Origin: Paraburkholderia sp.
GTDB taxonomy: Bacteria; Pseudomonadota; Gammaproteobacteria; Burkholderiales; Burkholderiaceae
Reading direction: 5' to 3'
DNA: 39,162 nucleotides
Assembly (NCBI RefSeq): GCF_026225065.1
Contig: NZ_JAMFSB010000074.1
Location: 1-39,162 of the forward strand
The notes below the pieces were generated by a model. That model ran no database searches. It worked only from the letters and a program-made list of their open reading frames with translations, and was not told the origin of the DNA. Position 1 is the stretch's first letter. Every line of letters begins with the position of its first letter. Both the position numbers and the translations under genes were made by a program. Shown here in pieces: positions 32,616 to 39,162 of this stretch.

Positions 32616-32640
32616 CGGTCCCTGCCTGACGACGATCGGC
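32616..32640. repeat. Dispersed repeat, copy 1
   Basis: A 25-base segment starting CGGTCCCTGCCTG and ending CGATCGGC matches 36186-36210 at 23 of 25 positions. The flanks are diverged. Both copies lie in non-coding DNA, which suggests an old repeat family or element remnant. Confidence 0.6.
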
Positions 32641-32700
32641 AGCACGCGCCCCGTACCCGCCCTTCAACGCAGCGTGATGTCTGCGGCAGCTTTTAAGGTG

Positions 32701-32781
32701 AAACGGTCATCCAAATAGTGGTGTCAGACGGGAAAAGTCCAGCCAGTCCTGTGGTTGCGGACTTCCCATCAACGACCGTTT
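32701..32781. repeat. Imperfect palindrome (about 81 bases)
   Basis: AAACGGTC at 32701-32708 pairs with GACCGTTT at 32774-32781. Inside, GGGAAAAGTCC pairs with GGACTTCCC, allowing for two unpaired bases. It could be a REP/MITE-like element or a transcript-end hairpin shared by the two convergent genes. No T-run follows. Confidence 0.5.
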
Positions 32782-32861
32782 AGAAATGGCCACTTTCAGT
32801 AACATCAAGAATGCCCAAACGACGCTTCTGGGCAAAGCCGGGCGGGACTTCTACTGCGGCC

Positions 32862-33950
32862 TTAGAACTTGTGTACCAGGCCGACTCCGATGCCGCGCGT
32901 GTCGGTGCCGGGAGTGATCGTAAGGCCCGAATAGGCGGTGCCGGAGAGCGTGTAGTTTGCCTGATTCCGATTCTGGATAAAGCCAGCCGCTGTATAGAGC
33001 TCGGTCGATTTGGACAGGGAGTACTCGAAAAGGAGGCCCAATTGCTGCGCATTGTTGCCCTTTCCCGTACGGTCGTGCAGGTAACCGTACATCAGCGAAA
33101 GTAAAGCAGCTGGCCCGAACTGATACGAGTCCGATATTTGGTAGACGTCGTGCTGCTCGTATTTCGGTGTGTTGGTCAGGTTCTCCGTGTGATAGGCCAG
33201 CCAGATCCGGTTGGCACCGATCGCATACGAAGCCCCTGCGTTGAACACGTTAAATACCGCGCCAGGACCCGCGGCGCCGCCGCCCGCCAGCGTATAGCTG
33301 CCACCCGCTCCGACGCCTGGTTCGTCTCCCCGCTCGTAGCCGGCCGCCACATTCAACGGCCCATTAATGTACTGGACGAGAGCGTTATAGAACCCTATGC
33401 CGTTGCCCGACCCGGTCGTCGACGAATCGCGCAATGCCACCATGAATTTGGCGTTCAGCCCATCAAACGTGGGCGTGTAGTAGGAAATACCATTGTTCGC
33501 GCGGATAATCAGGCCGTTGAAGTTATTCATGGGCGACGCGATGCTTTTCACCCAGGACGGATCCATGGCTGCCTGCAGGATGTCGTATTGCGGTGTGTTC
33601 TGCAAGCCGAAGCGGACTTCGCCGAAACCGCCAGACAGACCGACATACGCTAGACGATTGAAGGCATCGGCCGGGTTTGTTGCTGCACCCGTCTGACCAG
33701 AGAAGGCTTGCTCCAACTGGAAATTGACGTGCACGCCGCCGCCGATATCCTCGACGCCCTTAAAGCCGTAGCGTGTCGCGAAGAGTCCACCGGGGACCGC
33801 GCGGATCGCCGAATTGTTGCCGCTCGAACTCTGATAGACGAAGCCATTGTCGAGCACGCCATAGAGTGTGACCGTCGACTGTGCGAGCACGGGGGAGGCG
33901 GATGCCCAGGACAGGACTGCGCCGGACGCGAGAACAACAAACCTTTTCAT
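32862..33950 (-). CDS. Gram-negative trimeric porin (Burkholderia OpcP/OmpC-like, Porin_4 family)
   Basis: 362-residue outer-membrane general porin. Signal peptide of about 23 residues ending V-L-A-Q; mature start S-T-V-T-L-Y-G-V-L-D is the standard porin beginning. F-G-E-V-R-F-G-L-Q-N is the constriction-loop region, and the protein ends in the terminal Phe (V-H-K-F) needed for BAM assembly. Start at 33950 (M-K-R-F) is chosen because GGAG lies nine bases upstream; earlier in-frame ATGs at 33977, 33965 and 33959 overlap that site or lack one. Upstream are a leader hairpin and a palindrome likely to regulate it. A single gene, but beside cluster B it may carry the same substrate across the outer membrane; that link is inference. 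Confidence 0.94.
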   Translation of the reverse strand: MKRFVVLASGAVLSWASASPVLAQSTVTLYGVLDNGFVYQSSSGNNSAIRAVPGGLFATRYGFKGVEDIGGGVHVNFQLEQAFSGQTGAATNPADAFNRLAYVGLSGGFGEVRFGLQNTPQYDILQAAMDPSWVKSIASPMNNFNGLIIRANNGISYYTPTFDGLNAKFMVALRDSSTTGSGNGIGFYNALVQYINGPLNVAAGYERGDEPGVGAGGSYTLAGGGAAGPGAVFNVFNAGASYAIGANRIWLAYHTENLTNTPKYEQHDVYQISDSYQFGPAALLSLMYGYLHDRTGKGNNAQQLGLLFEYSLSKSTELYTAAGFIQNRNQANYTLSGTAYSGLTITPGTDTRGIGVGLVHKF

Positions 33951-33973
33951 GCGAGACATCTCCATTTTTATCC

Positions 33974-33991
33974 GCATCGGATTGCCGATGC
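33974..33991 (-). promoter_or_regulatory. Stem-loop in the porin leader
   Basis: GCATCGG-ATTG-CCGATGC: seven perfect base pairs with a four-base loop, 10 bases upstream of the porin GGAG. It would form in the leader mRNA and could affect translation or stability. Confidence 0.5.
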
Positions 33992-34011
33992 TTTTATAGG
34001 TATTAATTTAT

Positions 34012-34030
34012 TTAGTATTGCTAATACTAA
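34012..34030. promoter_or_regulatory. Palindrome TTAGTATT-GCT-AATACTAA upstream of the porin
   Basis: Perfect 8-base arms with a three-base spacer, about 60 bases upstream of the porin ATG, in AT-rich promoter DNA. Likely binding site of a dimeric regulator or a promoter element. No regulator gene is adjacent. Confidence 0.5.
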
Positions 34031-34784
34031 TGGCATACGGTGAGCGATCGAGCGTGCCGATACGCCCGGATATCCCACGGTCTTACGGATGGAGGGTCGG
34101 TTTCTGGGCGGCCGGTCGGCTGATTGTCCGCCAGATCGAAGTCCGGTAATGGCGGGGCAAGCTAACGGCCTAGAGTAGCTTCACTGCTCATTCTGATCTC
34201 CTTTGAACGATTGTATTTTTGCGTGGTCGATGTCGATTCGGGTTAGGAACGTATCGGACATCATTTGGCAAGGTTACTTGCGCGGAAGGCGATGGGTCCA
34301 TGGATAAAACATCGATTGAATGGCATTTTTTTCGTTTGCAAACGGCCCAGGTAAACCAGCATCGATGGGGCGAGCCGTGCGCAGGCTGCGCAGTCCACCA
34401 GATGGTCCATGCGCGGCAAAATGAACCCGCGAAGGATTGCAGCGAAAAGGTTGTTCGAAACATAGTGTGGATTTCCGTACATGTTTCGCGGGGTGATGGG
34501 AGTTTGCCTGGAGCGCCGCAAGATGTACGACTGAATTTGCATTAGCTGATTCGAAGGCACGCGCCTTCAGCGCCCGCGGGAAAGGCACGTCAGATATCCA
34601 CTGCCAATGCAGCGACCTCCTGCCCATGGATTTCGGCGTCCGCCACTTTTAACGCCATGCTTCACGCCGCTACGTGCGTCAACTTGGGCCGCCAGATTCG
34701 ACGTCGTGGGCAACGAGATGCTAAAGAACGACGAAGACGTGCTGGCCTCGGTCGTGGTCTCGGTCGTCAAGGTCGATGCGGCGT

Positions 34785-34922
34785 TCAATCCGGCGTCGAC
34801 AAGCCCTCGGTACCCGCCAGTGCACCGCCGCCAATCCCCTCCTCCAGAGCTCCCGTGACAGCGGCCGCAGCGCCGAACGTGAAGAAGCTCAGTATGAGGC
34901 CCGCCACCGCGATTGCGGCCAT
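34785..34922 (-). CDS. Possible small membrane peptide (45 residues)
   Basis: A short open frame starts at ATG 34922, 12 bases after the NUDIX stop and in the same frame. The translation begins M-A-A-I-A-V-A-G-L-I-L-S-F-F-T-F-G-A-A-A and continues with a glycine-rich segment, ending at TGA 34785. It would form one transmembrane helix. GAAGCGGTG upstream is only a weak ribosome binding site, so the peptide may not be made. An alternative reading is that it is a separated C-terminal piece of the NUDIX gene. Not recognised as a known family. Confidence 0.35.
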   Translation of the reverse strand: MAAIAVAGLILSFFTFGAAAAVTGALEEGIGGGALAGTEGLSTPD

Positions 34923-34934
34923 GCCCACACCGCT

Positions 34935-35432
34935 TCAGGCGTTATTGACCGGCGATCGACTGCTGAGATACGCAGTGACCGCCCCTGTCAGCGCCATGCC
35001 GTGCAATTCCTCCGGCGATGCCAGATGCGTGGCGATAATCTCACGATTATCAAGCCGCAGTTCGGGCAAGCGATCGAGGTGCAGTTCAAAGAAATGCACC
35101 CTGTCTCTTCGACCGTCCCAAATGCCGCGAGCGCTGCCCGCGGGGCGTAATGGGTGCGATGAGAGACCCAGCTCCTCTTCCATTTCGCGTTGTGCCGCGG
35201 CTTCTGGCGCCTCGCCGGGCTCGAGACTACCGCCGGGGAAATTCCACTCGTCCCGGTACGATGAGTGCACCAGCAACAGCGCCTGCCCGACGTAGATTGC
35301 GACTAGTGCACCCTCATGGCGAGGCCGTCGAATGCGCCACCAGGCACGAGCGAGCCGGAATCCGAGGCGAAGCGCCATGCGCCAGACAGAGTCGACAAGC
35401 ATGGCTAGACGCGCTCGCTCATGGCTCGGCAT
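34935..35432 (-). CDS. NUDIX hydrolase
   Basis: 165-residue NUDIX-fold hydrolase. The box G-G-S-L-E-P-G-E-x7-R-E-M-E-E-E-L-G is complete, so a diphosphate-linked nucleoside substrate and divalent metal are expected. Residues 1-40 are an Arg/Trp-rich N-terminal extension (A-R-A-W-W-R-I-R-R) that may be a membrane or nucleic acid contact. Start at 35432 is strongly supported by AAGGAGAG seven bases upstream. No operon partner upstream apart from an unsupported overlapping frame. Specific substrate not predictable. Confidence 0.9.
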   Translation of the reverse strand: MPSHERARLAMLVDSVWRMALRLGFRLARAWWRIRRPRHEGALVAIYVGQALLLVHSSYRDEWNFPGGSLEPGEAPEAAAQREMEEELGLSSHPLRPAGSARGIWDGRRDRVHFFELHLDRLPELRLDNREIIATHLASPEELHGMALTGAVTAYLSSRSPVNNA

Positions 35433-35566
35433 GAGGTCTCTCCTTTCCTTTCATGGTCAGAGGATCTTCCGGTTCGTTGCGTTCGCGCGGATTGGGTGGT
35501 TTGGCATCTGTTACCGCTGCCTGGAAAATCTGGGCAGCTAGCGCAGGTGTCAAGTGGTTCAGACCT

Positions 35567-35592
35567 GCGGAGCACGCTCCCCGGAGCTCCGC
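35567..35592. terminator. Stem-loop downstream of the DUF1090 gene, possible terminator
   Basis: GCGGAGC and GCTCCGC form a 7-base-pair stem with a 12-base loop, 25 bases past the stop of the minus-strand DUF1090 gene. The inner GCTCCCCGGAGC can form an alternative stem. There is no T-run, so intrinsic termination is uncertain. Confidence 0.35.
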
Positions 35593-35617
35593 ACCGAAGT
35601 CGTCACGGCAAAGGTGA

Positions 35618-35998
35618 TTATTGCGCTGCTTCCGTCTGCAATCTCTCAAGATCCGCATGTGCCTCATCGACCTTGCGCTGGCGCTCGGCAATTTTCTTCG
35701 CATCCTTGCCGTCGGCCTTCGCTTTGCTCAGGTCGCGCTCGCGTTCGGACAGCTTCGTTTGGGCCTGTGTCACCTTGCGTTGCGCATCACTGCGCAAAAC
35801 GGCATCAGAGCAGTTCGCATTCATTTGAGCGAGCGCAGTTTCAAGTCCATCGACGCGCTTCGCATTGCCGTGCGCCTGCGCATAGGCGATCTCTTGCTCC
35901 ACCGACTCGCGCTTCGCATCGCAGCCGCTTGTCTGAGCGGAACACATTACCGGAAAGATGACGATGGCGAGCGCAAATGCCTTGATAGTCGTATTCAA
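35618..35998 (-). CDS. DUF1090 (YqjC-like) periplasmic protein with TTG start
   Basis: 126-residue protein. A signal peptide (K-A-F-A-L-A-I-V-I-F, ending C-S-A-Q-T) is followed by a mature coiled-coil rich in Glu, Lys and Gln, with the Cys in S-G-C-D-A-K and N-C-S-D conserved in DUF1090. The start is TTG at 35998: GGAGG lies six bases upstream and the signal peptide begins there, whereas the longer open frame to 36253 adds Arg/Pro-rich sequence of the antisense kind and crosses the repeat region. Homologues such as E. coli YqjC have no firm function. Ala/Gln/Asp-rich helix suggests an elongated structure. Confidence 0.87.
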   Translation of the reverse strand: MNTTIKAFALAIVIFPVMCSAQTSGCDAKRESVEQEIAYAQAHGNAKRVDGLETALAQMNANCSDAVLRSDAQRKVTQAQTKLSERERDLSKAKADGKDAKKIAERQRKVDEAHADLERLQTEAAQ

Positions 35999-36185
35999 GC
36001 GGGGCCTCCGGGTGTTTAAGCTCTGGGGGTCGAGATTCGATGAGGCAATATTACTTTGAAACGCGAACGTGATTCGGAGAATGAATGGGAAAAATCGCTC
36101 ACAATGGAAGGTATTCGATTTCTCCGCGCAAGCAACCCATGACTGACCGCTTTCGTAATTCTGGGCCGAAGGTGCCGCTTTTGGC

Positions 36186-36210
36186 CGGTCCCTGCCTGTC
36201 GGCGATCGGC
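36186..36210. repeat. Dispersed repeat, copy 2
   Basis: Matches 32616-32640 at 23 of 25 positions. It lies just upstream of the transposase remnant, in DNA whose open frames look like repeat-derived shadow frames. Confidence 0.6.
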
Positions 36211-36270
36211 TGCGCGAGACCCGAAGCCGACGTTCGGGTGGTCGAGGTTCCAATGGCTGGTATCAGAGTG

Positions 36271-36419
36271 GAACGGCCATACATCGTCGACTGGATCGAA
36301 GCCTACTACAATCGCGGCGCCTTCATTCCTCAATCGGGTATCGCACGCCGATCGAATGCGAGGTCATGCTTCAGGCTATCCAAGTTGCCGTACATCGAAA
36401 CGAGGCAAGGTCGGTTTAA
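36271..36419 (+). pseudogene. IS3-family transposase (OrfB) 3' remnant, frameshifted
   Basis: The frame reading I-V-D-W-I-E-A-Y-Y-N-R (36283-36315) matches the C-terminal part of IS3-family integrase-type transposases. Losing one base near 36314 would explain the break: in the +1 frame the sequence continues R-R-L-H-S-S-I-G-Y-R-T-P-I-E (36315-36356), the typical N-R-R-R-x-H-S-x-x-G-Y-x-x-P motif, to a TAA at 36417. The rest of the element is missing on the left, where the dispersed repeat begins, and no terminal inverted repeat is visible. It is a dead remnant. Confidence 0.8.
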
Positions 36420-36449
36420 CTTTGCCGAGCTCTATCGGAGACTTGCGGA

Positions 36450-36866
36450 ATGAATTCTTTTGGTCAGGGCAACGGCTCGCGCGATGCTGAAACCTTGCTT
36501 GGCGTCGGCGTGGTGATTCAGCGCGAAGGCCGTTATCTTCTTGGTCTGCGCCGTAGCGAATATGGTTACGGCACATGGGGCTTCCCCGGAGGCAAAGTTG
36601 ACATGGGTGAACATCCGCTTACAGCTGCTTCCCGCGAGTTGCTTGAGGAAACAGGTCTTGTCCTAACGGATCTAGTGGCAACAACCTGGAGGACGGGGTG
36701 GATCGAGCCCGGCAAACTTCGGCATGTCACGTTGTTCGTCGAAGGCGGTTCAACAGGTACGCCATTATGTATGGAGCCGGATAAATGCGAGGCATGGTCA
36801 TGGTTCGCAGAAGATGCCCTGCCGGCGAATCTCTTCGAGCCAACCCAGCTCTATTTCTCTTTTTAA
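36450..36866 (+). CDS. NUDIX hydrolase (MutT/ADP-ribose type)
   Basis: 138-residue NUDIX enzyme. The box G-G-K-V-D-M-G-E-x7-R-E-L-L-E-E-T-G-L is complete. The preceding L-G-V-G-V-V-I and T-W-G-F-P strand fit small MutT-like proteins (8-oxo-dGTPase or nucleotide-sugar type). ATG 36450 overlaps the stop of a shadow frame as ATGA; GGAG lies about ten bases upstream. It comes directly after the transposase remnant and converges on the lipoprotein gene with 16 bases between. Slightly lower GC than the main clusters suggests a separate origin. Confidence 0.9.
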   Translation: MNSFGQGNGSRDAETLLGVGVVIQREGRYLLGLRRSEYGYGTWGFPGGKVDMGEHPLTAASRELLEETGLVLTDLVATTWRTGWIEPGKLRHVTLFVEGGSTGTPLCMEPDKCEAWSWFAEDALPANLFEPTQLYFSF

Positions 36867-36882
36867 TAAGTCGTGACCGGCA

Positions 36883-38631
36883 TCAATTTAGCAAGCCGTA
36901 GACCGCAACGCCGTTCGTCGCACCTACATAAACCTTCCCATCCGCGATCATAGGCGTGATGAACTTGTTGCCCGGACCGAACTGATCTCGTGTGCCGGCC
37001 TGATTGCTGTTATATAACTCGTGCGCAAGATTGGTGGCGTCATAGGCGTGCAACGCGCCGACCGTGCCGTTTTCCGCCGCCCACACAATGCCGTTACTCG
37101 TGCCGTTCGCGGAAATGGCCGGCGTGGCGCCGGGATAAGCGAACGTTGTCGGGCTCTGCGACGACGGCGTGGTGGCAAGCAGCGCGTTGGCAATGGGCAG
37201 CGCCTTAAGCGCATCTGTCTGTCCTCCGTAATAAACCACACTGTTGAAATACGCCGGCGAACCCCAGATGCCGCCGGTCAGCACGCCGATCAGCTCCTGC
37301 CTGATGTTGTTGGTCGTTGAATTGAACTTGCCCATGTTGTCACGATCTACCAGGTAGATATGGGTATCCTTGCCCGCTCCGACAGCCAGATGCTTGACGG
37401 TTCCGTCCGACGCGGTTTGATCGGGCAGCAGCATCGCCCCACCCGAGCCGAAATCGTTGTCCGCAGCGGCCTGGGCCACGACGTCGTACATGGCAAAGTA
37501 ATCGGTCGCGACCAGCGTCGGGGTGGCACAGAGCTTGATAAATGCATCGCCCAGATCGCCATCGACTGGAAATCCCTGCGCATTGAGCGTCGGGTTGAAG
37601 GTACCGTTGCCGTCGATAAAATAGACGGACGCGCCATCCGATGCCATGCCCGAGCCCGCCATCCAGATCGATCCCTGGCTGCCGTTCGGGGTAACGGGAA
37701 GCGCACTCGTTTGCTGCAACGTATCCTCGCTGTACGCCATGAGCCAGCCGTTGTAGTTCCCGGACATGCAGTGGGCGGTCCAGCCCATGTAGATAGTGCC
37801 GTTGACCAACGTCAGCGCGGCGCGCTCGGTGTGCAAGGCGGGCGTGAAGGTAAGGACGCCGTTCGCACCTTCTGCGCCGCTTCCCGGATACGTCGCGGCG
37901 ATTTCGGTCGGGCCGCCAAACAGTTCCGCTCCTGTTGCAAGATCGATCGCGTGAAGGCGGTGATGGACGTTCGCGCCGGCGTCCGTGGTCATGGCCACGG
38001 CATATAGCGCGCCATTCGGGCCGCGTGAGCGGTCGATGACCGGCGTCGACGTGATGCCAATCTCCGGCGTGATATCCGTGCAGCCGGGATCAGGACTCGA
38101 GGTTTCACCCGCAGCCGCCAGCGAGATTTGCCACAGCGCGTTACCGCTATCGGCGTCGTAGGCGTAGACGCTGTCGTGCTCTGTCACAACATAGACGACA
38201 TTGTGCGCAGCCGTGCCAATCATAAGATTCGTCACGAATAGAGGCTGCGCGTCGACTTTGCCGTCTGCCGGCAGGAAGCGCAGCTTGCCGAACGTCGCCG
38301 AGTTGACATTGGCCAGCGTGAGCGTTGTTTCCGCAAGCATCTGACCGGTTCGCGCGAGGTCGTTGTGGTGCATGAGCACGTCAGTCGGGTAGGTTTGCGC
38401 CGCTGCCGGTGTCGAGCCGGTAGTCGTTCCCCCGGGCGTAGTCGTGCCCGGCGCAGAAGTCGTTCCGGAGGTACTGCCGGCGCTACCTGAACTCGTGCCG
38501 CTCGGGCTGCTGCTACCCGAACCGCCGCCGCACGATCCAATGCCTGAAGCGATCAGCAATCCAGCACAAATCGTCAACACGTGGCGCCAAACGGTGGAAG
38601 AAAAAGCCAGCCTGGGTTGTAGAGATTTCAT
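36883..38631 (-). CDS. Lipoprotein with PQQ-like beta-propeller repeats
   Basis: 582-residue secreted protein. N-terminal signal with lipobox I-G-S-C, so Cys34 should be lipidated and the protein anchored in a membrane. A Ser/Gly/Thr linker (35-76) follows, then about 500 residues with repeated V-Y-A-Y-D-A-x-S-G-x-x-L-W-type and V-Y-V-G-A-T strands typical of PQQ/quinoprotein-like beta propellers (as in BamB and outer-membrane assembly or dehydrogenase proteins). I see no clear PQQ ligand set, so it may be a structural or binding propeller rather than an enzyme. The ATG has AGGA 13 bases upstream, which is far; an internal start is unlikely because the signal peptide begins here. Confidence 0.87.
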   Translation of the reverse strand: MKSLQPRLAFSSTVWRHVLTICAGLLIASGIGSCGGGSGSSSPSGTSSGSAGSTSGTTSAPGTTTPGGTTTGSTPAAAQTYPTDVLMHHNDLARTGQMLAETTLTLANVNSATFGKLRFLPADGKVDAQPLFVTNLMIGTAAHNVVYVVTEHDSVYAYDADSGNALWQISLAAAGETSSPDPGCTDITPEIGITSTPVIDRSRGPNGALYAVAMTTDAGANVHHRLHAIDLATGAELFGGPTEIAATYPGSGAEGANGVLTFTPALHTERAALTLVNGTIYMGWTAHCMSGNYNGWLMAYSEDTLQQTSALPVTPNGSQGSIWMAGSGMASDGASVYFIDGNGTFNPTLNAQGFPVDGDLGDAFIKLCATPTLVATDYFAMYDVVAQAAADNDFGSGGAMLLPDQTASDGTVKHLAVGAGKDTHIYLVDRDNMGKFNSTTNNIRQELIGVLTGGIWGSPAYFNSVVYYGGQTDALKALPIANALLATTPSSQSPTTFAYPGATPAISANGTSNGIVWAAENGTVGALHAYDATNLAHELYNSNQAGTRDQFGPGNKFITPMIADGKVYVGATNGVAVYGLLN

Positions 38632-39057
38632 GGCGATGACGTTTCCTGCGCTAGGGTCGTACTGGTGGCCACGGGGTCAATGTCAGATGAATGCCATTGC
38701 TGCACCGCCCTCTGAATTCGCAAGGTCAGTTATCGCGCGGGACATTGTTCACACGTTTAGTTCCGGATCAATCTACGACAGCTGCCGACGATGCGCCCGC
38801 CAATACTTCGCAGCATTTAGACAGCGCTTGGGTACGCGAGCGCCCGACAGGTGGCGTTGGATTAGCGCTGGCCTGAGCCGGTCCCGCACTAACTACCGGA
38901 CAAGGAAAGGATGAAAGACCGGGCAACCGCCTGTGCGCTCGGGACGACTGCACCAACCGGGCGAAAGCCGGTGACTTCTTGCCGCCCCAGGCACGCGCGT
39001 TGCGGCCGCTACAACACGGCGGCGAGGCTGTCGCACCACGATTGCGGAGGACAAATC
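38632..39057. other. Divergent intergenic region between lipoprotein and stress-protein genes
   Basis: About 425 bases without a supported gene. It should hold both promoters. In its last 140 bases GC rises and there is a hairpin ACCGG-GCGAAAG-CCGGT (38956-38972) with a GAAA-containing loop. This could be part of a structured leader RNA of the next gene, but I cannot assign it to any known family. Confidence 0.45.
38956..38972 (+). other. Hairpin with GAAA loop upstream of the right-end gene
   Basis: Five base pairs (ACCGG/CCGGT), with a C-G closing pair possible around the GAAA tetraloop if one G is bulged. It lies 86 bases upstream of the ATG at 39058. Confidence 0.3.
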
Positions 39058-39162
39058 ATGAGACAGACTGTTTTAGGCGTGTTCGATAGCTGCGCTGACG
39101 CGCGTTCGGCACAACGGACACTGGGCGAGGCTGGTGTAGCCCAAGCTGATATTGCCATCTAC
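39058..39162 (+). CDS. Possible general stress (YflT-like) protein, N-terminal fragment
   Basis: Starts at ATG 39058 with an excellent GGAGG seven bases upstream. The 35 codons in the window read M-R-Q-T-V-L-G-V-F-D-S-C-A-D-A-R-S-A and continue to the right edge, so the stop is outside. A Val-Leu-Gly-Val-Phe-Asp strand followed by an amphipathic helix looks like the start of the YflT/general stress protein 17M-type domain, common in Burkholderiaceae. Function from 35 residues is tentative. Confidence 0.7.
   Translation, partial: MRQTVLGVFDSCADARSAQRTLGEAGVAQADIAIY

Larger units (their letters stand above)
32408..32861. other. Gene-free spacer with degenerate repeats between dehydrogenase and porin genes
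   Basis: About 450 bases with no supported gene. It holds one copy of a diverged dispersed repeat (32616-32640, second copy at 36186-36210) and an imperfect palindrome of about 81 bases (32701-32781). Such stretches are common as mobile-element debris in this group. No clear terminator with a T-run is visible for either convergent gene. Confidence 0.5.
33951..34784. other. Long gene-free region upstream of the porin
   Basis: About 830 bases. The first 80 hold the porin leader hairpin and upstream palindrome. From about 34030 to 34780, GC is lower than in the flanking genes. Open frames of 90-120 codons exist on both strands at 34219-34627 but carry no recognised domain and have inconvenient starts. 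It may contain a decayed gene. Confidence 0.45.

Noticed and set aside
34219..34627. Several 90-120 codon frames on both strands upstream of the porin
   Set aside because: No domain, no consistent start signal, and overlapping frames on both strands. Left as gene-free DNA, possibly a decayed gene.
35419..35703. 94-codon minus-strand frame overlapping the start of the NUDIX gene at 35432
   Set aside because: Its N-terminal half is out of frame inside the DUF1090 gene, there is no ribosome binding site, and a strong stem-loop lies inside. The C-terminal part looks partly coding, but evidence is too weak.
36085..36453. 122-codon plus-strand open frame ending in an ATGA overlap with the NUDIX gene
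   Set aside because: It runs through the dispersed repeat and the frameshifted transposase remnant; the ATGA overlap appears accidental.

Overview
The window looks like a piece of a Burkholderiaceae chromosome, most likely Paraburkholderia or a close relative. The support is high GC with strongly GC-biased third codon positions, a Burkholderia-type trimeric porin, dense GntR/ABC catabolic clusters, and a LexA box of the E. coli type. This assignment is inferred from gene content and composition, not from a marker gene.

Layout. 1-932 is the 5' part of a patatin-like phospholipase on the minus strand, running off the left edge. 1257-2846 is a DHA2-type MFS exporter with a TTG start, and 3100-5733 a large MscS-family channel. 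5746-9767 (minus) is a two-gene DNA repair operon: a FAN1-type VRR-NUC nuclease followed by an XPD/DinG-like helicase that carries RecB-type nuclease motifs at its N-terminus. A perfect CTGT-N8-ACAG LexA box lies 25 bases upstream of the first ATG. 10073-10660 is a small SAM methyltransferase.

Catabolic cluster A (10918-20625). pxpA-pxpB-pxpC (5-oxoprolinase) runs leftward. Divergently, a spermidine-type ABC importer (binding protein, fused double permease, ATPase), an FCD-type GntR regulator, a DapA-like lyase/aldolase with altered active-site residues, and a D-aminoacylase-family amidohydrolase run rightward. Together they suggest import of a small amide or lactam-forming amino acid derivative, its hydrolysis, and opening of a 5-oxoproline-like ring.

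Catabolic cluster B (20701-32407). A GntR regulator with two tandem winged-helix domains is divergent from a seven-gene operon: amino acid-type ABC permease and ATPase, M20 deacylase, enolase-superfamily enzyme, M24 hydrolase of the metal-free ectoine-hydrolase/creatinase kind, class I aminotransferase, and a CTP-synthase-like glutamine amidotransferase domain fused to an unrecognised N-terminal domain. Opposite it lie a threonine-dehydratase-like enzyme and the family 3 binding protein, and then a D-2-hydroxyacid dehydrogenase. The two transporter promoters, 9.5 kb apart and on opposite strands, share the same architecture (TTGAC-N18-TATAAATT with TTTG just before the -10). A 16-base box is repeated exactly upstream of gntR and of the dehydrogenase gene. 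This is the best candidate in the window for an undescribed system: it resembles the eut/doe ectoine catabolic clusters but has a different enzyme set.

Right end (32408-39162). A porin with a palindromic upstream site and a leader hairpin is followed by a lower-GC patchwork: a possible 45-codon membrane peptide, two NUDIX hydrolases, a DUF1090-type periplasmic protein with a TTG start, and a frameshifted 3' remnant of an IS3-family transposase with a diverged dispersed repeat beside it. A beta-propeller lipoprotein and the first 35 codons of a possible stress protein end the window. No tRNA, rRNA, CRISPR array or intact mobile element was recognised.
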